Source: RGIG8775 sp045612185
Lineage (GTDB): Bacteria; Bacillota; Clostridia; Oscillospirales; CAG-272
Direction of reading: 5' to 3'
Length of the DNA stretch: 64,000 bases
NCBI GenBank assembly: GCA_045612185.1
Contig: JAZKYO010000092.1
Span: 10,775-74,774, forward strand
Program-made: the position numbers and the translations under genes
Notes under the pieces: generated by a model
Told to the model about the DNA's origin: nothing
What the model saw: only the letters and a program-made list of their open reading frames with translations
The model's database searches: none
Part shown: positions 7,878-17,546 of the stretch, piece after piece
Position numbering within the stretch: position 1 is the first letter of the stretch
How the letters are laid out: every line of letters starts with the position of its first letter

Positions 7878-9923
7878 ATGAATGACATTAAAAAGGTTTT
7901 ACTTAAAGATTACGCATATATCCGTAACGGCAATCATGCCACCAAAAACTGGATAAAGATCAACGAGGAATTCGGTAGAAGCGGTCTTATCGTCAAAACC
8001 AGTCCCGACCCTTCTCTTAATAGACGAATCTTGTTTAAATTTGATCTTTCGAATGTTACTTTTGATGATTCACAACAAGTTATTTTCAAATTACCTTTAA
8101 GCAGAGGCTCAGGTAACGTAAGCGTTCATTTTGATATTTACGAAATAGATAACGATTGGCTTGGTGAAAGCGTTACTTGGAATGACATAACTGAAAGCAG
8201 GCTTGTAATCGAAAACGTAACTTCCATCGGTTTATCAAGAATAATAGTAACCGATTACTTTAAGTCGCTGCTGAAAAAAGGTGTTAAAGAGATTTCGCTG
8301 ATGGTCGTTCGAAGAGAAACTATTGATAACGAAACCAAAATTGATGTTTCAGACAATCTAAGCCGTATGCCTCACTTCTCTATTGAAGCAAAATCCGAAT
8401 CTTTGTGTTACAAAAAGCTGTGCGAAGACGAAGAACAAAGCGCTCAAATCTGGAAAAAAGCCGAGGAAGAATATGATAACTGGACTAAAAAATTCGTTTT
8501 GATTTCAGCAAGAGAAGAAGGACAGGTACATTCGATCAAATCCCCTGCGGAACAGTTTTCAAAGGTGACAAGACAAAAAGCGCAGTCAAACACACCGAAT
8601 TTTATAGAAAGTAAGACCAGAACGTTTTCCGATCTCCGTGATTTAGACCAATACACAGCTGATACAGAAATCAACCGCGATAAATTCGGTGGTTTGATTA
8701 TTGAGGATATGAAACAGGAATCAACGGGATTCTTCTACTCTAAAAAGATAAATAACCGTTGGTGGCTTATAGATCCACTCGGATATCCCTTCTTCATCCT
8801 TGGACTTGACGTTCTTCAGTATTCCTTTGCAAAATCTCAAATTCAAAAGGATACTATGCTTGAAAAATACGGCTCAGCCGAAAAATGGGCTGAACTCACC
8901 ACAAAACACTTAAGAAACGACTTGTTTTTCACTGCCGCTTCCCGTCCTTCACCTGAAATCCGACTGGTGGAAAATCCGCTTCCTGAGCAACATTTCCTGA
9001 GTTTTATGTCAACTTATGGCCGTAAGAAAGGCATAAACAACTCAAATTCCGGAAGTACTACATTCTCCGAGAACAATACCATGCCCGTATTCGACCCCGA
9101 TTTTGAGGTTTACGCAGACGAGTATGCAAAATCTCGCGCAACTGATGTTGACAATCCATACATAATTGGATATTCTTTGGACAACGAGCTTCCTATGGAC
9201 GTCATAATGCTCGACAATTATCTCACAATTGATCCAACAAAAGATGTAAACTTCTATTCTTACGCCACGGCTTGGACTTGGTTGAAAAAAGAAACCGGAA
9301 AAGACAATCCGAGCGGCGATGACATTACCGATGAGTTACGCGACAAATTCCGCGGTTTCATATGGAACAAGTATTTTGAGGTAACAACAGCTGCTTTCCG
9401 CAAATATGACCCCAATCATATGATAATCGGAACTCGTTTTCTTACTGTTGCGGCAAAATCCAAATGGGTTATGAAGGTAGCGGGTTATTATCTTGACGCT
9501 ATAACAATTAACTGGTACTTCCAATGGACGCCGGACTCTGATATACTTGAAATGATGTCAAGAAATGCAGATAAACCTTTTATCGTTACCGAGTTTTATG
9601 CTAAGGCGGGAGATTCCGAGGGAAATCTCGGAAACCGTTCAGGCGCGGGCTTCTACGTAGAAACCCAACAAGACCGAGCTGATTACTATCACAACTTCAC
9701 GCTTAGAATGCTTGAATGTCAGAATATGGTTGGTTGGTATTGGCTTCAGTACATTGACAACGACCCCAATAACGGAATAGGAGACCTGTCAAGCCGGGAC
9801 TCAAACAAGGGGATTATTTCCAACACACATAACGAGTACACTGTTCTTACTTCGGGAATGAAGGAAATCAACCAAAACATTTACAGAATAGCTACTTATT
9901 TTGACAAAAAATACAGCAAATAA
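7878..9923 (+). CDS. clan GH-A glycoside hydrolase, agarase-like (GH50-type), with N-terminal DNRLRE/CBM96-like domain
   Basis: 681 residues. Residues 1-170 resemble DNRLRE (CBM96-like) beta-sandwich modules: DYAYIRNGNHA, RRILFKFDLS, and DWLGESVTWNDI. A charged linker follows, then a TIM-barrel hydrolase opening with GFFYSKKINNRWWLIDPLGY near 283-302, a phrase typical of GH50/agarase-like proteins. E437 in GYSLDNELP is the likely acid/base and E572 in IVTEFYA the likely nucleophile. No signal peptide is visible, so it probably works in the cytoplasm on imported oligosaccharide, or it is exported by an unusual route. AAAGGAG precedes the ATG. It is cotranscribed with the deacetylase 16 bases downstream. 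The substrate is not proven. Confidence 0.7.
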   Translation: MNDIKKVLLKDYAYIRNGNHATKNWIKINEEFGRSGLIVKTSPDPSLNRRILFKFDLSNVTFDDSQQVIFKLPLSRGSGNVSVHFDIYEIDNDWLGESVTWNDITESRLVIENVTSIGLSRIIVTDYFKSLLKKGVKEISLMVVRRETIDNETKIDVSDNLSRMPHFSIEAKSESLCYKKLCEDEEQSAQIWKKAEEEYDNWTKKFVLISAREEGQVHSIKSPAEQFSKVTRQKAQSNTPNFIESKTRTFSDLRDLDQYTADTEINRDKFGGLIIEDMKQESTGFFYSKKINNRWWLIDPLGYPFFILGLDVLQYSFAKSQIQKDTMLEKYGSAEKWAELTTKHLRNDLFFTAASRPSPEIRLVENPLPEQHFLSFMSTYGRKKGINNSNSGSTTFSENNTMPVFDPDFEVYADEYAKSRATDVDNPYIIGYSLDNELPMDVIMLDNYLTIDPTKDVNFYSYATAWTWLKKETGKDNPSGDDITDELRDKFRGFIWNKYFEVTTAAFRKYDPNHMIIGTRFLTVAAKSKWVMKVAGYYLDAITINWYFQWTPDSDILEMMSRNADKPFIVTEFYAKAGDSEGNLGNRSGAGFYVETQQDRADYYHNFTLRMLECQNMVGWYWLQYIDNDPNNGIGDLSSRDSNKGIISNTHNEYTVLTSGMKEINQNIYRIATYFDKKYSK

Positions 9924-9939
9924 TTTAGGAGGATTTGTT

Positions 9940-10788
9940 ATGCCAACTTTTCACATCAGATACCCCGGTGGTCTTGCCAAGGCGGTTACTTTCAGCTATG
10001 ACGACGGTGTTGAGCAGGATATCCGTTTGGTAGAAATTTTTGACAAGTATGGAATGAAAGGCACTTTTAATATCAACACCGGCTCCTTCACCGAGGAAGG
10101 TTACGTCCACCCCAAGGGAAAAATTCATCGCAGAATGACAAAAAAGCAAACATATGAGCTTTTTGCCAATTCCCCACACGAGGTTGCCGTTCACACACTT
10201 AATCACCCATTTCTTGAACAGCTTCCGACAAACATGGTTCTCAACGAGGTTTTAAATGACAGAAAAAACATTGAAGAAATGTTTGGAACAATAACAAGAG
10301 GTATGGCGTATCCGTTTGGAACTACCTCCGATGCTGTGGTAGAGGCACTCCGTATGTGCGGAATTGTATATTCCAGAACTACAAAAACAACAAATTCCCT
10401 TGAACTCCCAAAAGAAGATTGGCTGAGATTGCCTGCAACCTGCCACCACTCTGCAACAATATTAAACGAGCTTTCCGACAAACTTATTAACGAAAAGCCC
10501 ACACGCGCGCCTTGGTTGCTGTACGTATGGGGGCATGCGTATGAATTTGAAGACAAAGACAACTGGTACGTAATTGAAAATCTTTGTGAAAAGCTTTCCG
10601 GAAAAGACGATATCTGGTACGCTACCAACATCGAAATATTTGATTACATCAACGCCTATAATTCTCTCATATTCTCGGTAAACGGCGATTCGGTTTATAA
10701 CCCCACCGCCACGGAAGTATTTTTCTACGACTCAAGAGCACAGAAAAAGTACTCTGTTAAACCCGGAGAATACAAGATTCTCGCTTAA
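9940..10788 (+). CDS. polysaccharide deacetylase (NodB-like) family protein
   Basis: 282 residues from ATG 9940, chosen because AGGAGG stands eight bases upstream; the frame extends further upstream but without such a site. The NodB metal triad is visible: D22 of SYDDG, then H85 and H89 in VHTLNHPF, with GTFNINTG between. The C-terminal region (WGHAYEFEDKDNW and a sandwich-like tail) resembles the subgroup found next to glycan hydrolases. It has no signal peptide, like its partner. It likely removes O- or N-acetyl groups from the oligosaccharide handled by the preceding hydrolase; that pairing is inference from the operon. Confidence 0.82.
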   Translation: MPTFHIRYPGGLAKAVTFSYDDGVEQDIRLVEIFDKYGMKGTFNINTGSFTEEGYVHPKGKIHRRMTKKQTYELFANSPHEVAVHTLNHPFLEQLPTNMVLNEVLNDRKNIEEMFGTITRGMAYPFGTTSDAVVEALRMCGIVYSRTTKTTNSLELPKEDWLRLPATCHHSATILNELSDKLINEKPTRAPWLLYVWGHAYEFEDKDNWYVIENLCEKLSGKDDIWYATNIEIFDYINAYNSLIFSVNGDSVYNPTATEVFFYDSRAQKKYSVKPGEYKILA

Positions 10789-10792
10789 ATTT

Positions 10793-10823
10793 AAAAGACC
10801 GACAGTAACCTGTCGGTCTTTTT
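10793..10823. terminator. bidirectional terminator between deacetylase and DUF1653 gene
   Basis: 13-bp stem AAAAGACCGACAG (10793-10805), loop TAAC, CTGTCGGTCTTTT (10810-10822). It has the same CCGACAG core as the comEC/rnhA terminator. The DUF1653 stop lies in its T run. Confidence 0.92.
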
Positions 10824-11034
10824 ATGTAAGTTTTTCAAACCTCTTAACTTCTTTTCCGTTTACGTTGACAGTTTCGTTCCACATTGAAGCGGGACGCACC
10901 CACAACTCTTTCTCGCCGTACATTGCGCGGTATACAACCATTAATTCCAAAGTCTCGGAGTGATTTGCCACACCGATTACCTCGTATTCGTTTCCTTTAT
11001 AGTGGCGGTAAACGCCCTTTTCAATTGTTTCCAT
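10822..11034 (-). CDS. DUF1653 family small protein
   Basis: 70 residues with the full DUF1653 pattern: GVYRHYKGNEYEVIGVANHSET, VVYRAMYGEKELWVRP, and a final KRFEKL. This is a single-domain cytosolic protein family of unknown biochemical role found across bacteria. AAAGGAG precedes the ATG. It lies 45 bases downstream of the Cys-rich gene and may be read from the same promoter. Confidence 0.9.
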   Translation of the reverse strand: METIEKGVYRHYKGNEYEVIGVANHSETLELMVVYRAMYGEKELWVRPASMWNETVNVNGKEVKRFEKLT

Positions 11035-11052
11035 TTCATTACTCCTTTAATA

Positions 11053-11074
11053 AAGGGCTGTTTATACAGCCCTT
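11053..11074 (-). terminator. hairpin after the Cys-rich gene, weak terminator
   Basis: AAGGGCTG (11053-11060), loop TTTATA, CAGCCCTT (11067-11074), with only a broken T run on the minus strand. It may attenuate rather than stop transcription into the DUF1653 gene. Confidence 0.5.
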
Positions 11075-11079
11075 ATTTA

Positions 11080-11940
11080 TTATCCGCAACAGTGCTTACC
11101 GTTGTCACGGTTTTCTCTTGAATCCCCACGGCATGCGGCGTGATTACTTCCGGTTGAAAACTCATTTATCGGGAAAGGCATTGCGTTAAATACGCAGCAC
11201 GGATCCTCCGATTCAGCAGCTACGCATTCCTTATCTGGAACGGCATACTCTGTTGCGTTGATAAGATACTGAGCGGGTCTGACGATTCTGATTACTGAAA
11301 ACAGACCGATCGACGCAGAAAGATATTTGTCTCCGTCTCTAACGTCACAAAGCATTCCGTTAACGCCCGATGCTATTGAGGAAGGAACGTCCTCTGCGCA
11401 ACAACAGCAACAACAGTCACATCCCGACTTGTATTCCATAATCTTCGTGCCGAGAATTATGGGATCCACTACCTCAACCACAGCGATGGGAACGTTCTTA
11501 GTTCCACAGCAAAGCTCGGGAACGGAACAGTAATCATTAGCGTCGGGGTTACTCTTGTAAATGCTAACACTGCTTTCTCCACCATAAAGGACCACGGTCT
11601 TTTCAAGCACGGCTATACCGTCAAACTCCTGAGACTTTCCGTTGCAAACGCAAGCCTCAAAGGTAATCTTAACGTAAAACCTGATATTAACCGAATAAAA
11701 ACCGCGATTGAACTTAACAGGATCAATAGACACATAAGAGCCCACAATACAAGAATCCTTGACTCTGACGGCACCGGTATGTTCTACGATTTCGTTTCCG
11801 CAGTCAGTCAGATGAACACGCACGTTCTCAAAACAGTCTCTGTCGCGACAGGAATCAAGAATTTTGTTTGTCTCTATACAAACCATATCTCTTGATCCCG
11901 TAAGCGAAGGAGAACCACAGGAAAATCTATTTTCCGACAT
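11080..11940 (-). CDS. Cys-rich conserved clostridial protein of unknown function
   Basis: 286 residues from ATG 11940, chosen because TTGGAGGA lies eight bases upstream; an in-frame ATG at 11973 lacks a site. About 7 percent of residues are Cys, including a run CDCCCCCC near residue 175 and a terminal HCCG. The middle, with FNRGFYSVNIRFYVKITFEACV and DGIAVLEKTVVLYG, is beta-rich and reads like a sandwich or shell-type domain; FPINEFSTG follows near the C-terminus. I recall similar hypothetical proteins in Clostridia but no defined function. Metal binding, disulfide cross-linking or a spore-surface role are possible. No signal peptide. Confidence 0.75.
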   Translation of the reverse strand: MSENRFSCGSPSLTGSRDMVCIETNKILDSCRDRDCFENVRVHLTDCGNEIVEHTGAVRVKDSCIVGSYVSIDPVKFNRGFYSVNIRFYVKITFEACVCNGKSQEFDGIAVLEKTVVLYGGESSVSIYKSNPDANDYCSVPELCCGTKNVPIAVVEVVDPIILGTKIMEYKSGCDCCCCCCAEDVPSSIASGVNGMLCDVRDGDKYLSASIGLFSVIRIVRPAQYLINATEYAVPDKECVAAESEDPCCVFNAMPFPINEFSTGSNHAACRGDSRENRDNGKHCCG

Positions 11941-12038
11941 AATTATTATCCTCCAAGTATTAGTGGACAGCAATAAACTATCCTCGATAACATATTATGC
12001 AAGAAAACATATTTTGACATTAAACGATAACTAAGTTA

Positions 12039-15000
12039 TCAGAAAAACGACAGCTGATTGGTATCGCTGAGTGAATCAAGCACGTGATTACGCTTAAGTA
12101 TTTCTATAACGCTTTTGGAAACCTTTCCTCTTATCTGGAGGTCTTCTATTGAGCAGAAAGGAGCTTCTTCCCTTGCGGAAATAATGTTAGCCGCAGCGTT
12201 ATCTCCAAGTCCCGGGAGGGCTGAAAACGGAAGTCTGATTTTGCCGTCCTCGGGAAGATACATAAACGAGTGAGATTTTTCCACGTTTACCGGAAGGAAT
12301 TTAATATTTCTGGCGTAACACTCATTAATAAGCTGAAGTGTAGGAATAGATCCCGTTTCTTTTGGAGATGCCTCTTTTCCGCGTCTTTCAATATCTTTAA
12401 TATAATCCACAACAAACTTTTTGCCCTTCATTGCAATCTCGGCATCAAAGCCGTTGGGCGCAACGGTAAACATAGTGCAATAGAATGCTATCGGTATGTG
12501 AATCTTGTACCAGGCAAGACGTATAGCCGACATAACGTAGGCTGCTGCGTGCGCTTTAGGAAACATGTACTTAATCTTTTTACATGAAGGTATATACCAA
12601 TCAGGGACATTTGCTTCACGCATTTTTTCTTCCCATTCAGGTGTAAGACCTTTTCCCTTTCGAACACTTTCCATTATCTTGAATGCAAGGCTGTTGTCCA
12701 TTCCGTATCTGATAAGGTCAAGCATGATACCGTCACGGGTTCCGATAACCTCAGAAATAGTACAGATTCCCTCCTTGATAAGGTCCTGTGCGTTACCGAG
12801 CCAAACATCTGTACCGTGGGTAAGGCCCGAGATCTGAAGCAAATCGGCAAAGTTCTTAGGCTGCGCGTCTATAAGAACGCCTTGAATAAATCTCGTACCA
12901 AACTCGGGCAAGCCAAACGTTCCTATCTGTGTATCAATATCCTCGGGTGTTACTCCAAGCGGTTTTGTGGAATGGAAAAGCTCATAAACGTCTTTATCGT
13001 TCATTTTTACGTCCATTACGCTGGTATTGCTAAAGCGCTCAAGATATTTATATTTGGTAGGAATATCATGTCCAAGCTCGTCCAGCTTAAGAATGGTATC
13101 ATGAAGATGAGAAAACTGAAAGTGCGTGGTTATAATATTAGAGTTGGGGTCTTCCGCCGGATGCTGTACCGGGGTAAAATCATACACCTCGTACTCTCTT
13201 GGAACAACTATGATACCTCCCGGATGCTGACCTGTAGTTTTTCTTATACCAACGCAGTTATTTACTATTCTGTTAACTTCGGAACGGCTAAGGCTTATTC
13301 CTCGCTCCTCAAGATATTTCATAACGTATCCATATGCAGTCTTGTCGGCGAGCGTACCGATAGTACCTGCTTTAAACACGTTTTCTGCGCCAAAAAGATC
13401 CTCTGTGTACTTATGGACCCGCGCCTGAACGTCGCCCGAAAAGTTAAGGTCGATATCAGGGGATTTATCTCCGTAGAAACCAAGGAAGGTCTCGAAAGGA
13501 ATGTCGTGTCCGTCTGCGCAATATTGTGTTCCGCACTCGGGACATACTGCATCAGGAAGATCAAATCCCGATCCCACACTACCATCGGTTATAAACTCGG
13601 AATGTTTACATTTTGGGCAATAATAGTGGGGCGGCAAAGGATTAACTTCGGAAATTCCCGCCATAGATGCTACAAATGACGAACCAACAGAGCCACGCGA
13701 ACCAACCAAATAGCCTTGGCTTTCGCTGTACCATACAAGCTTTTGAGCTATCATATAAAGAACTGCAAATCCGTTCTTGATAATTGAGTTAAGCTCTTTG
13801 GACAGTCTCTTTTCAACCAACTCGGGAAGCGGATCTCCGTATATACTCTTGGCTCTTGTCCAACAAATATTCTGCAAATCCTCTTCGGCGCCTTCCATTT
13901 TTGGAGTAAACGAGCCGTTCGGAATCGGCTTTATATCACCGTCAATGAGATCGGCTATCATATTAGTGTTTGTAACAACTACCTCATACGCTTTTTCTTC
14001 TCCGAGATAGCTGAATTCCTCAAGCATCTCCTCGGTTGTTCTGTAATACAGATGAATATCTCTGTCGGCATCCTTAAATTTCATACCGCTACAAAGAACT
14101 TTTCTGTATATTTCATCCTCATCGTTAAGGAAGTGCGCATCACAGGTAGCAACAACAGGTTTATTGTAGCGTTCTCCAAGCGCGACAATTTTTCGGTTAA
14201 GCTCTCGCAAGCCTTCTTCGTCTGCAATTCTGCCCTCCGCAACCATAAACATATTGTTGCAAATAGGCTGTATTTCGAGATAGTCGTAAAACTTCACTAT
14301 CTCTTCAATTTCGCTTTCAGGCTTGTTATCAAGAATAGCTTGCATAAGTTCTCCCGCTTCACAAGCAGAACCGATAATAAGCCCCTCACGGTGCTTTTCA
14401 AGCTCCGAGCGCGGAATTCTCGCGTTACGCTTATAATATTTAAGATAGCCTGCGGAAACCAACTGGTAGAGATTCTTCAGTCCTTCAGTATTCTTTACGA
14501 GAATAATCTGGTGGTACGTAGGAAGCTTCAAAGGATCAGAATTGGAAATCATACTCTTATGAAGATCGGCATAGCTTCTCATATCGCGTTCTTTCATCTG
14601 ATTGAGCATTTTTTCAAGTATCGCCGCAAGCATTTCCGCGTCATCACACGCTCTGTGATGGTTAAAGTCACCAAGAGCGTAATATTTAGCAAGTGTATCA
14701 AGCTTGTGATTTTTCAGCGATCCGTTCAAAAAGCGAGACAAAGCCAACGAATCAAGATAAGAGTTGTTAAAGCTAAGCTTGCATTGTTGGGCAAAATGTC
14801 TTATAAAACCAACGTCAAAGTTGGCGTTATGTGCCACAAGCAATCTGTCACCGATAAAACCAAGAAACTTTTGCATTGTTTCCTCAATGAGAGGGGCGTC
14901 CGCAACCATCTCGTCGGTAATACCCGTAAGTTTTACTATTTCCTCGGGAATAGATGTTTCGGGGTTTACAAAGGTATTAAACCTTTCAAGAATCTTTCCG

Positions 15001-16433
15001 TTCTTAACCTTTACTGCGCCAATTTCCGTAATAAACGAAGTCATTACAGAAAGACCGGTAGTCTCAATATCAAATACGATAATCTCCTCGTCAAAGCTTG
15101 GCTTGTTAGGTCCCGTAACAGCACTGGCAGTGTCGTTTACATAATAAGCCTCAAGACCATAAAGTACTTTTATTCCTTTCGCTGCTTTCATGGCAATCGG
15201 GAAACCTTGGAGCGTTCCGTGATCGGTAATAGCTATCGCCTTATGTCCCCACGCTTTAGCAGTATTTACAGCAACGTCAGGCGGTATCAGCGCATCCATT
15301 GTTGACACATTAGTATGAAGATGAAGCTCCACGCGCTTAACGGGGGCGTTATCTGTTCTTCTTATAGATTCAACAATAGCAATATCGGAAGCGTAGAAGG
15401 TAAGATCCTCGTCAACTCTTCCCTTTCTGGTCTCATGCTTTGCATATCCGTTAAGAGCGATACTCACCCCATCTTTCACAAACGAAGAAAGCTCCTTAGC
15501 TTCATCCATTTCCATATAGGCTCTGACTTCCATCGAGGTGTAGCCGTCGGTTACCGAATAAGTAACGTTCATTTTATCCCCTGAGCGCGTAGGCTCTTGA
15601 GAGAATCCAAACACCTCTCCAACAATTACTCCTTTTCTGGGGTCGGTAAAATCACAAAGAGGTATCGGGTTAATCTCAAACGCATCTCCTATACAGTAAT
15701 TGGGTGACGAAAGATTAAATTTCATATTTCCCGAGTAATAAATACCGTCCTCGAAATGTGCGTCATATTTTTTACTGTACACCGAGGTAACTCTTGGCAA
15801 AAGAGGCGCGGGCGCTTGCACGGCACCATTGTTTCCGCTTCCTTGTGGCTCCGGAGCTCTCGCGCGGTTATCGTAAGCTATGCTTGCGCGCTTAATCTCC
15901 TCGTTTATCTGCTCCATCTCAGCAGTAAACAAATCGTCATCAACAGCGGCGTTTTCGTCTCTTATAACCCTTGTACTAACATTGATACCAAACTCAGATA
16001 AAATAATATTCTCTATAATCTGTGGCGTCTTTGCGTCATAAAGAAGCGTTATTCCGCCTTCTACAAAAGGAATTTTAATTGTAAGATTCTGACCGTCAAA
16101 ATCAAAATCATAGCTTGAAAAGAAGCCTTTTGCTACAATGCCAGTCCGCTCAGTCTCCATAAGAACTTGAGGAATATAATTAGAATTAAACGCCTCAGCC
16201 GGATATTTAGGCAAAATCCTTACACAGTTAAGGTTATAATCTCGTTCAAGCTCTTGTTCTGCTTTATACAAAATCGGTTTTCTTACTATTTTAGCAAAAC
16301 TCGCACTGATTTCAGCGAAGCGTTTTTCCTTGTCTACCCTCACTTTTATATCTGTTGCTGTTGACATAGCACTCTTAGTGTCTGACGAAGGATTCCATAT
16401 ATTAAAAATTTCAAAAAAGTTCTTTTGAGCCAC
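12039..16433 (-). CDS. polC: DNA polymerase III alpha subunit, PolC type
   Basis: 1464 residues, the normal PolC size. It is the Gram-positive replicative DNA polymerase with built-in proofreading. Order seen: N-terminal domain, OB domain, PHP domain (HLHTNVS near 370, ITDHGT near 405) interrupted by a DEDDh exonuclease (VFDIETTG near 450, HNANFDVGF), a Cys-rich zinc motif (CPKC...CPECGTQYC near 970), the catalytic PDIDLNFSGD near 995, and a C-terminal region ending in SFF. Start is GTG, with AAGGA nine bases upstream. It is the last gene of the pyrH-to-polC operon; proS, often located here, is absent. Confidence 0.98.
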   Translation of the reverse strand: MAQKNFFEIFNIWNPSSDTKSAMSTATDIKVRVDKEKRFAEISASFAKIVRKPILYKAEQELERDYNLNCVRILPKYPAEAFNSNYIPQVLMETERTGIVAKGFFSSYDFDFDGQNLTIKIPFVEGGITLLYDAKTPQIIENIILSEFGINVSTRVIRDENAAVDDDLFTAEMEQINEEIKRASIAYDNRARAPEPQGSGNNGAVQAPAPLLPRVTSVYSKKYDAHFEDGIYYSGNMKFNLSSPNYCIGDAFEINPIPLCDFTDPRKGVIVGEVFGFSQEPTRSGDKMNVTYSVTDGYTSMEVRAYMEMDEAKELSSFVKDGVSIALNGYAKHETRKGRVDEDLTFYASDIAIVESIRRTDNAPVKRVELHLHTNVSTMDALIPPDVAVNTAKAWGHKAIAITDHGTLQGFPIAMKAAKGIKVLYGLEAYYVNDTASAVTGPNKPSFDEEIIVFDIETTGLSVMTSFITEIGAVKVKNGKILERFNTFVNPETSIPEEIVKLTGITDEMVADAPLIEETMQKFLGFIGDRLLVAHNANFDVGFIRHFAQQCKLSFNNSYLDSLALSRFLNGSLKNHKLDTLAKYYALGDFNHHRACDDAEMLAAILEKMLNQMKERDMRSYADLHKSMISNSDPLKLPTYHQIILVKNTEGLKNLYQLVSAGYLKYYKRNARIPRSELEKHREGLIIGSACEAGELMQAILDNKPESEIEEIVKFYDYLEIQPICNNMFMVAEGRIADEEGLRELNRKIVALGERYNKPVVATCDAHFLNDEDEIYRKVLCSGMKFKDADRDIHLYYRTTEEMLEEFSYLGEEKAYEVVVTNTNMIADLIDGDIKPIPNGSFTPKMEGAEEDLQNICWTRAKSIYGDPLPELVEKRLSKELNSIIKNGFAVLYMIAQKLVWYSESQGYLVGSRGSVGSSFVASMAGISEVNPLPPHYYCPKCKHSEFITDGSVGSGFDLPDAVCPECGTQYCADGHDIPFETFLGFYGDKSPDIDLNFSGDVQARVHKYTEDLFGAENVFKAGTIGTLADKTAYGYVMKYLEERGISLSRSEVNRIVNNCVGIRKTTGQHPGGIIVVPREYEVYDFTPVQHPAEDPNSNIITTHFQFSHLHDTILKLDELGHDIPTKYKYLERFSNTSVMDVKMNDKDVYELFHSTKPLGVTPEDIDTQIGTFGLPEFGTRFIQGVLIDAQPKNFADLLQISGLTHGTDVWLGNAQDLIKEGICTISEVIGTRDGIMLDLIRYGMDNSLAFKIMESVRKGKGLTPEWEEKMREANVPDWYIPSCKKIKYMFPKAHAAAYVMSAIRLAWYKIHIPIAFYCTMFTVAPNGFDAEIAMKGKKFVVDYIKDIERRGKEASPKETGSIPTLQLINECYARNIKFLPVNVEKSHSFMYLPEDGKIRLPFSALPGLGDNAAANIISAREEAPFCSIEDLQIRGKVSKSVIEILKRNHVLDSLSDTNQLSFF

Positions 16434-16455
16434 TTTAACAATCCTTTCTATAATA

Positions 16456-17544
16456 CTAACATCTGTTATTAAATTCTTTAATCTTATTAATCAACGTGGA
16501 AATAATCTCTTCTTCGGGAATTTTTTTCAAAATTTCACCATGAGAAAACAAAAGTGCCTCTCCTATTCCGCCCGCAATTCCTATATCAGCCTCACGGGCT
16601 TCTCCGGGACCGTTTACAACGCATCCCATAAGCGCAACCTTCAACGGAACGTCACGAAGTCCTTCCTCATCCACTGCACTTTCAAATCTCTTTAAAAGAG
16701 ATATCAAATCAATTTTGGTTCGTCCGCAGGTAGGACAGCTTACAATGTTCAAACCGCTTTGCCCCTGAATATCAAGCGCGTTAAGTATATCTTTAGCCGA
16801 ATCAATTTCGATCAATGGATCGTCTGTAAGTGAAACGCGGATAGTATCCCCGATTCCCTCATTGATAAGACTGCCGATTCCGATAGAACTCTTAATAAGA
16901 CCTGATTTGTACCCTCCCGCTTCGGTGACACCAAGATGAATGGGGTATGGAATTCTTTCCGCAAGCATTCTGTTAGCCAATATCATATTCTGAACGTCAG
17001 AAGCTTTAATGGAAATGACTATATTATCAAAATCATATCTTTCAAGCAGTGATATATGATACATCGCGCTTTCAACAAGCGCCTCAGCGCAAGGTTCGCC
17101 ATATTTTGCCAGAATACTCTTTTCAAGCGATCCGCTGTTTACGCCGATTCTTATCGGAATATTATTTTTAATACAAGCGTCACAAACAGCTTTCACATTT
17201 TCATCGTTTCCGATATTTCCCGGGTTAATGCGTATTTTGTCAACACCAAGTTCGGCACATCTAAGCGCTATTTTATAATCAAAGTGAATGTCAGCTACAA
17301 TAGGAACGGTAACGTCACTTTCTTTAATTGCCGTTATAGTATCGGCAACGGAAATTGTGGGAACCGTTATCCTTACTATATCGCAGCCGCGCGCCTCAAG
17401 AGCTTTAATCTGAGAAATTGTAGCCATTCTGTCCGAAGTATCGGTATTGGTCATAGACTGTATGGCTATTTTATTTGAACCGCCAATAGCTATATTACCA
17501 ATTTTAATTTCTTTGCTTTTTCGTCTTATATCGTTATAAATCAT
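16456..17544 (-). CDS. ispG: 4-hydroxy-3-methylbut-2-enyl diphosphate synthase IspG (GcpE)
   Basis: 362 residues. It converts MEcPP to HMBPP in the MEP isoprenoid pathway with a 4Fe-4S cluster. The TIM-barrel half has GNIAIGGSNKIAIQSMTNTD and VADIHFDYKIAL; the C-terminal half carries the cluster cysteines in SCPTCGRTKID and MGCVVNGPGEA, then ADIGIAGG. It lacks the extra insert of plant and some other bacterial forms. Two bases separate it from rseP and it precedes polC. Confidence 0.97.
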   Translation of the reverse strand: MIYNDIRRKSKEIKIGNIAIGGSNKIAIQSMTNTDTSDRMATISQIKALEARGCDIVRITVPTISVADTITAIKESDVTVPIVADIHFDYKIALRCAELGVDKIRINPGNIGNDENVKAVCDACIKNNIPIRIGVNSGSLEKSILAKYGEPCAEALVESAMYHISLLERYDFDNIVISIKASDVQNMILANRMLAERIPYPIHLGVTEAGGYKSGLIKSSIGIGSLINEGIGDTIRVSLTDDPLIEIDSAKDILNALDIQGQSGLNIVSCPTCGRTKIDLISLLKRFESAVDEEGLRDVPLKVALMGCVVNGPGEAREADIGIAGGIGEALLFSHGEILKKIPEEEIISTLINKIKEFNNRC

Positions 17545-17546
17545 TT

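Noticed and set aside
10249..10631. Minus-strand frames inside the deacetylase gene
   Set aside because: Antisense shadows without ribosome-binding sites or recognisable domains.
11327..11533. Plus-strand Gln-rich frame (poly-Gln run)
   Set aside because: Complement-strand reading of the Cys-run codons of the minus-strand gene, not a real polyglutamine protein.
14052..15305. Plus-strand frame of 417 codons opposite polC
   Set aside because: Shadow of polC in another frame; basic, aromatic-rich composition without domain pattern.
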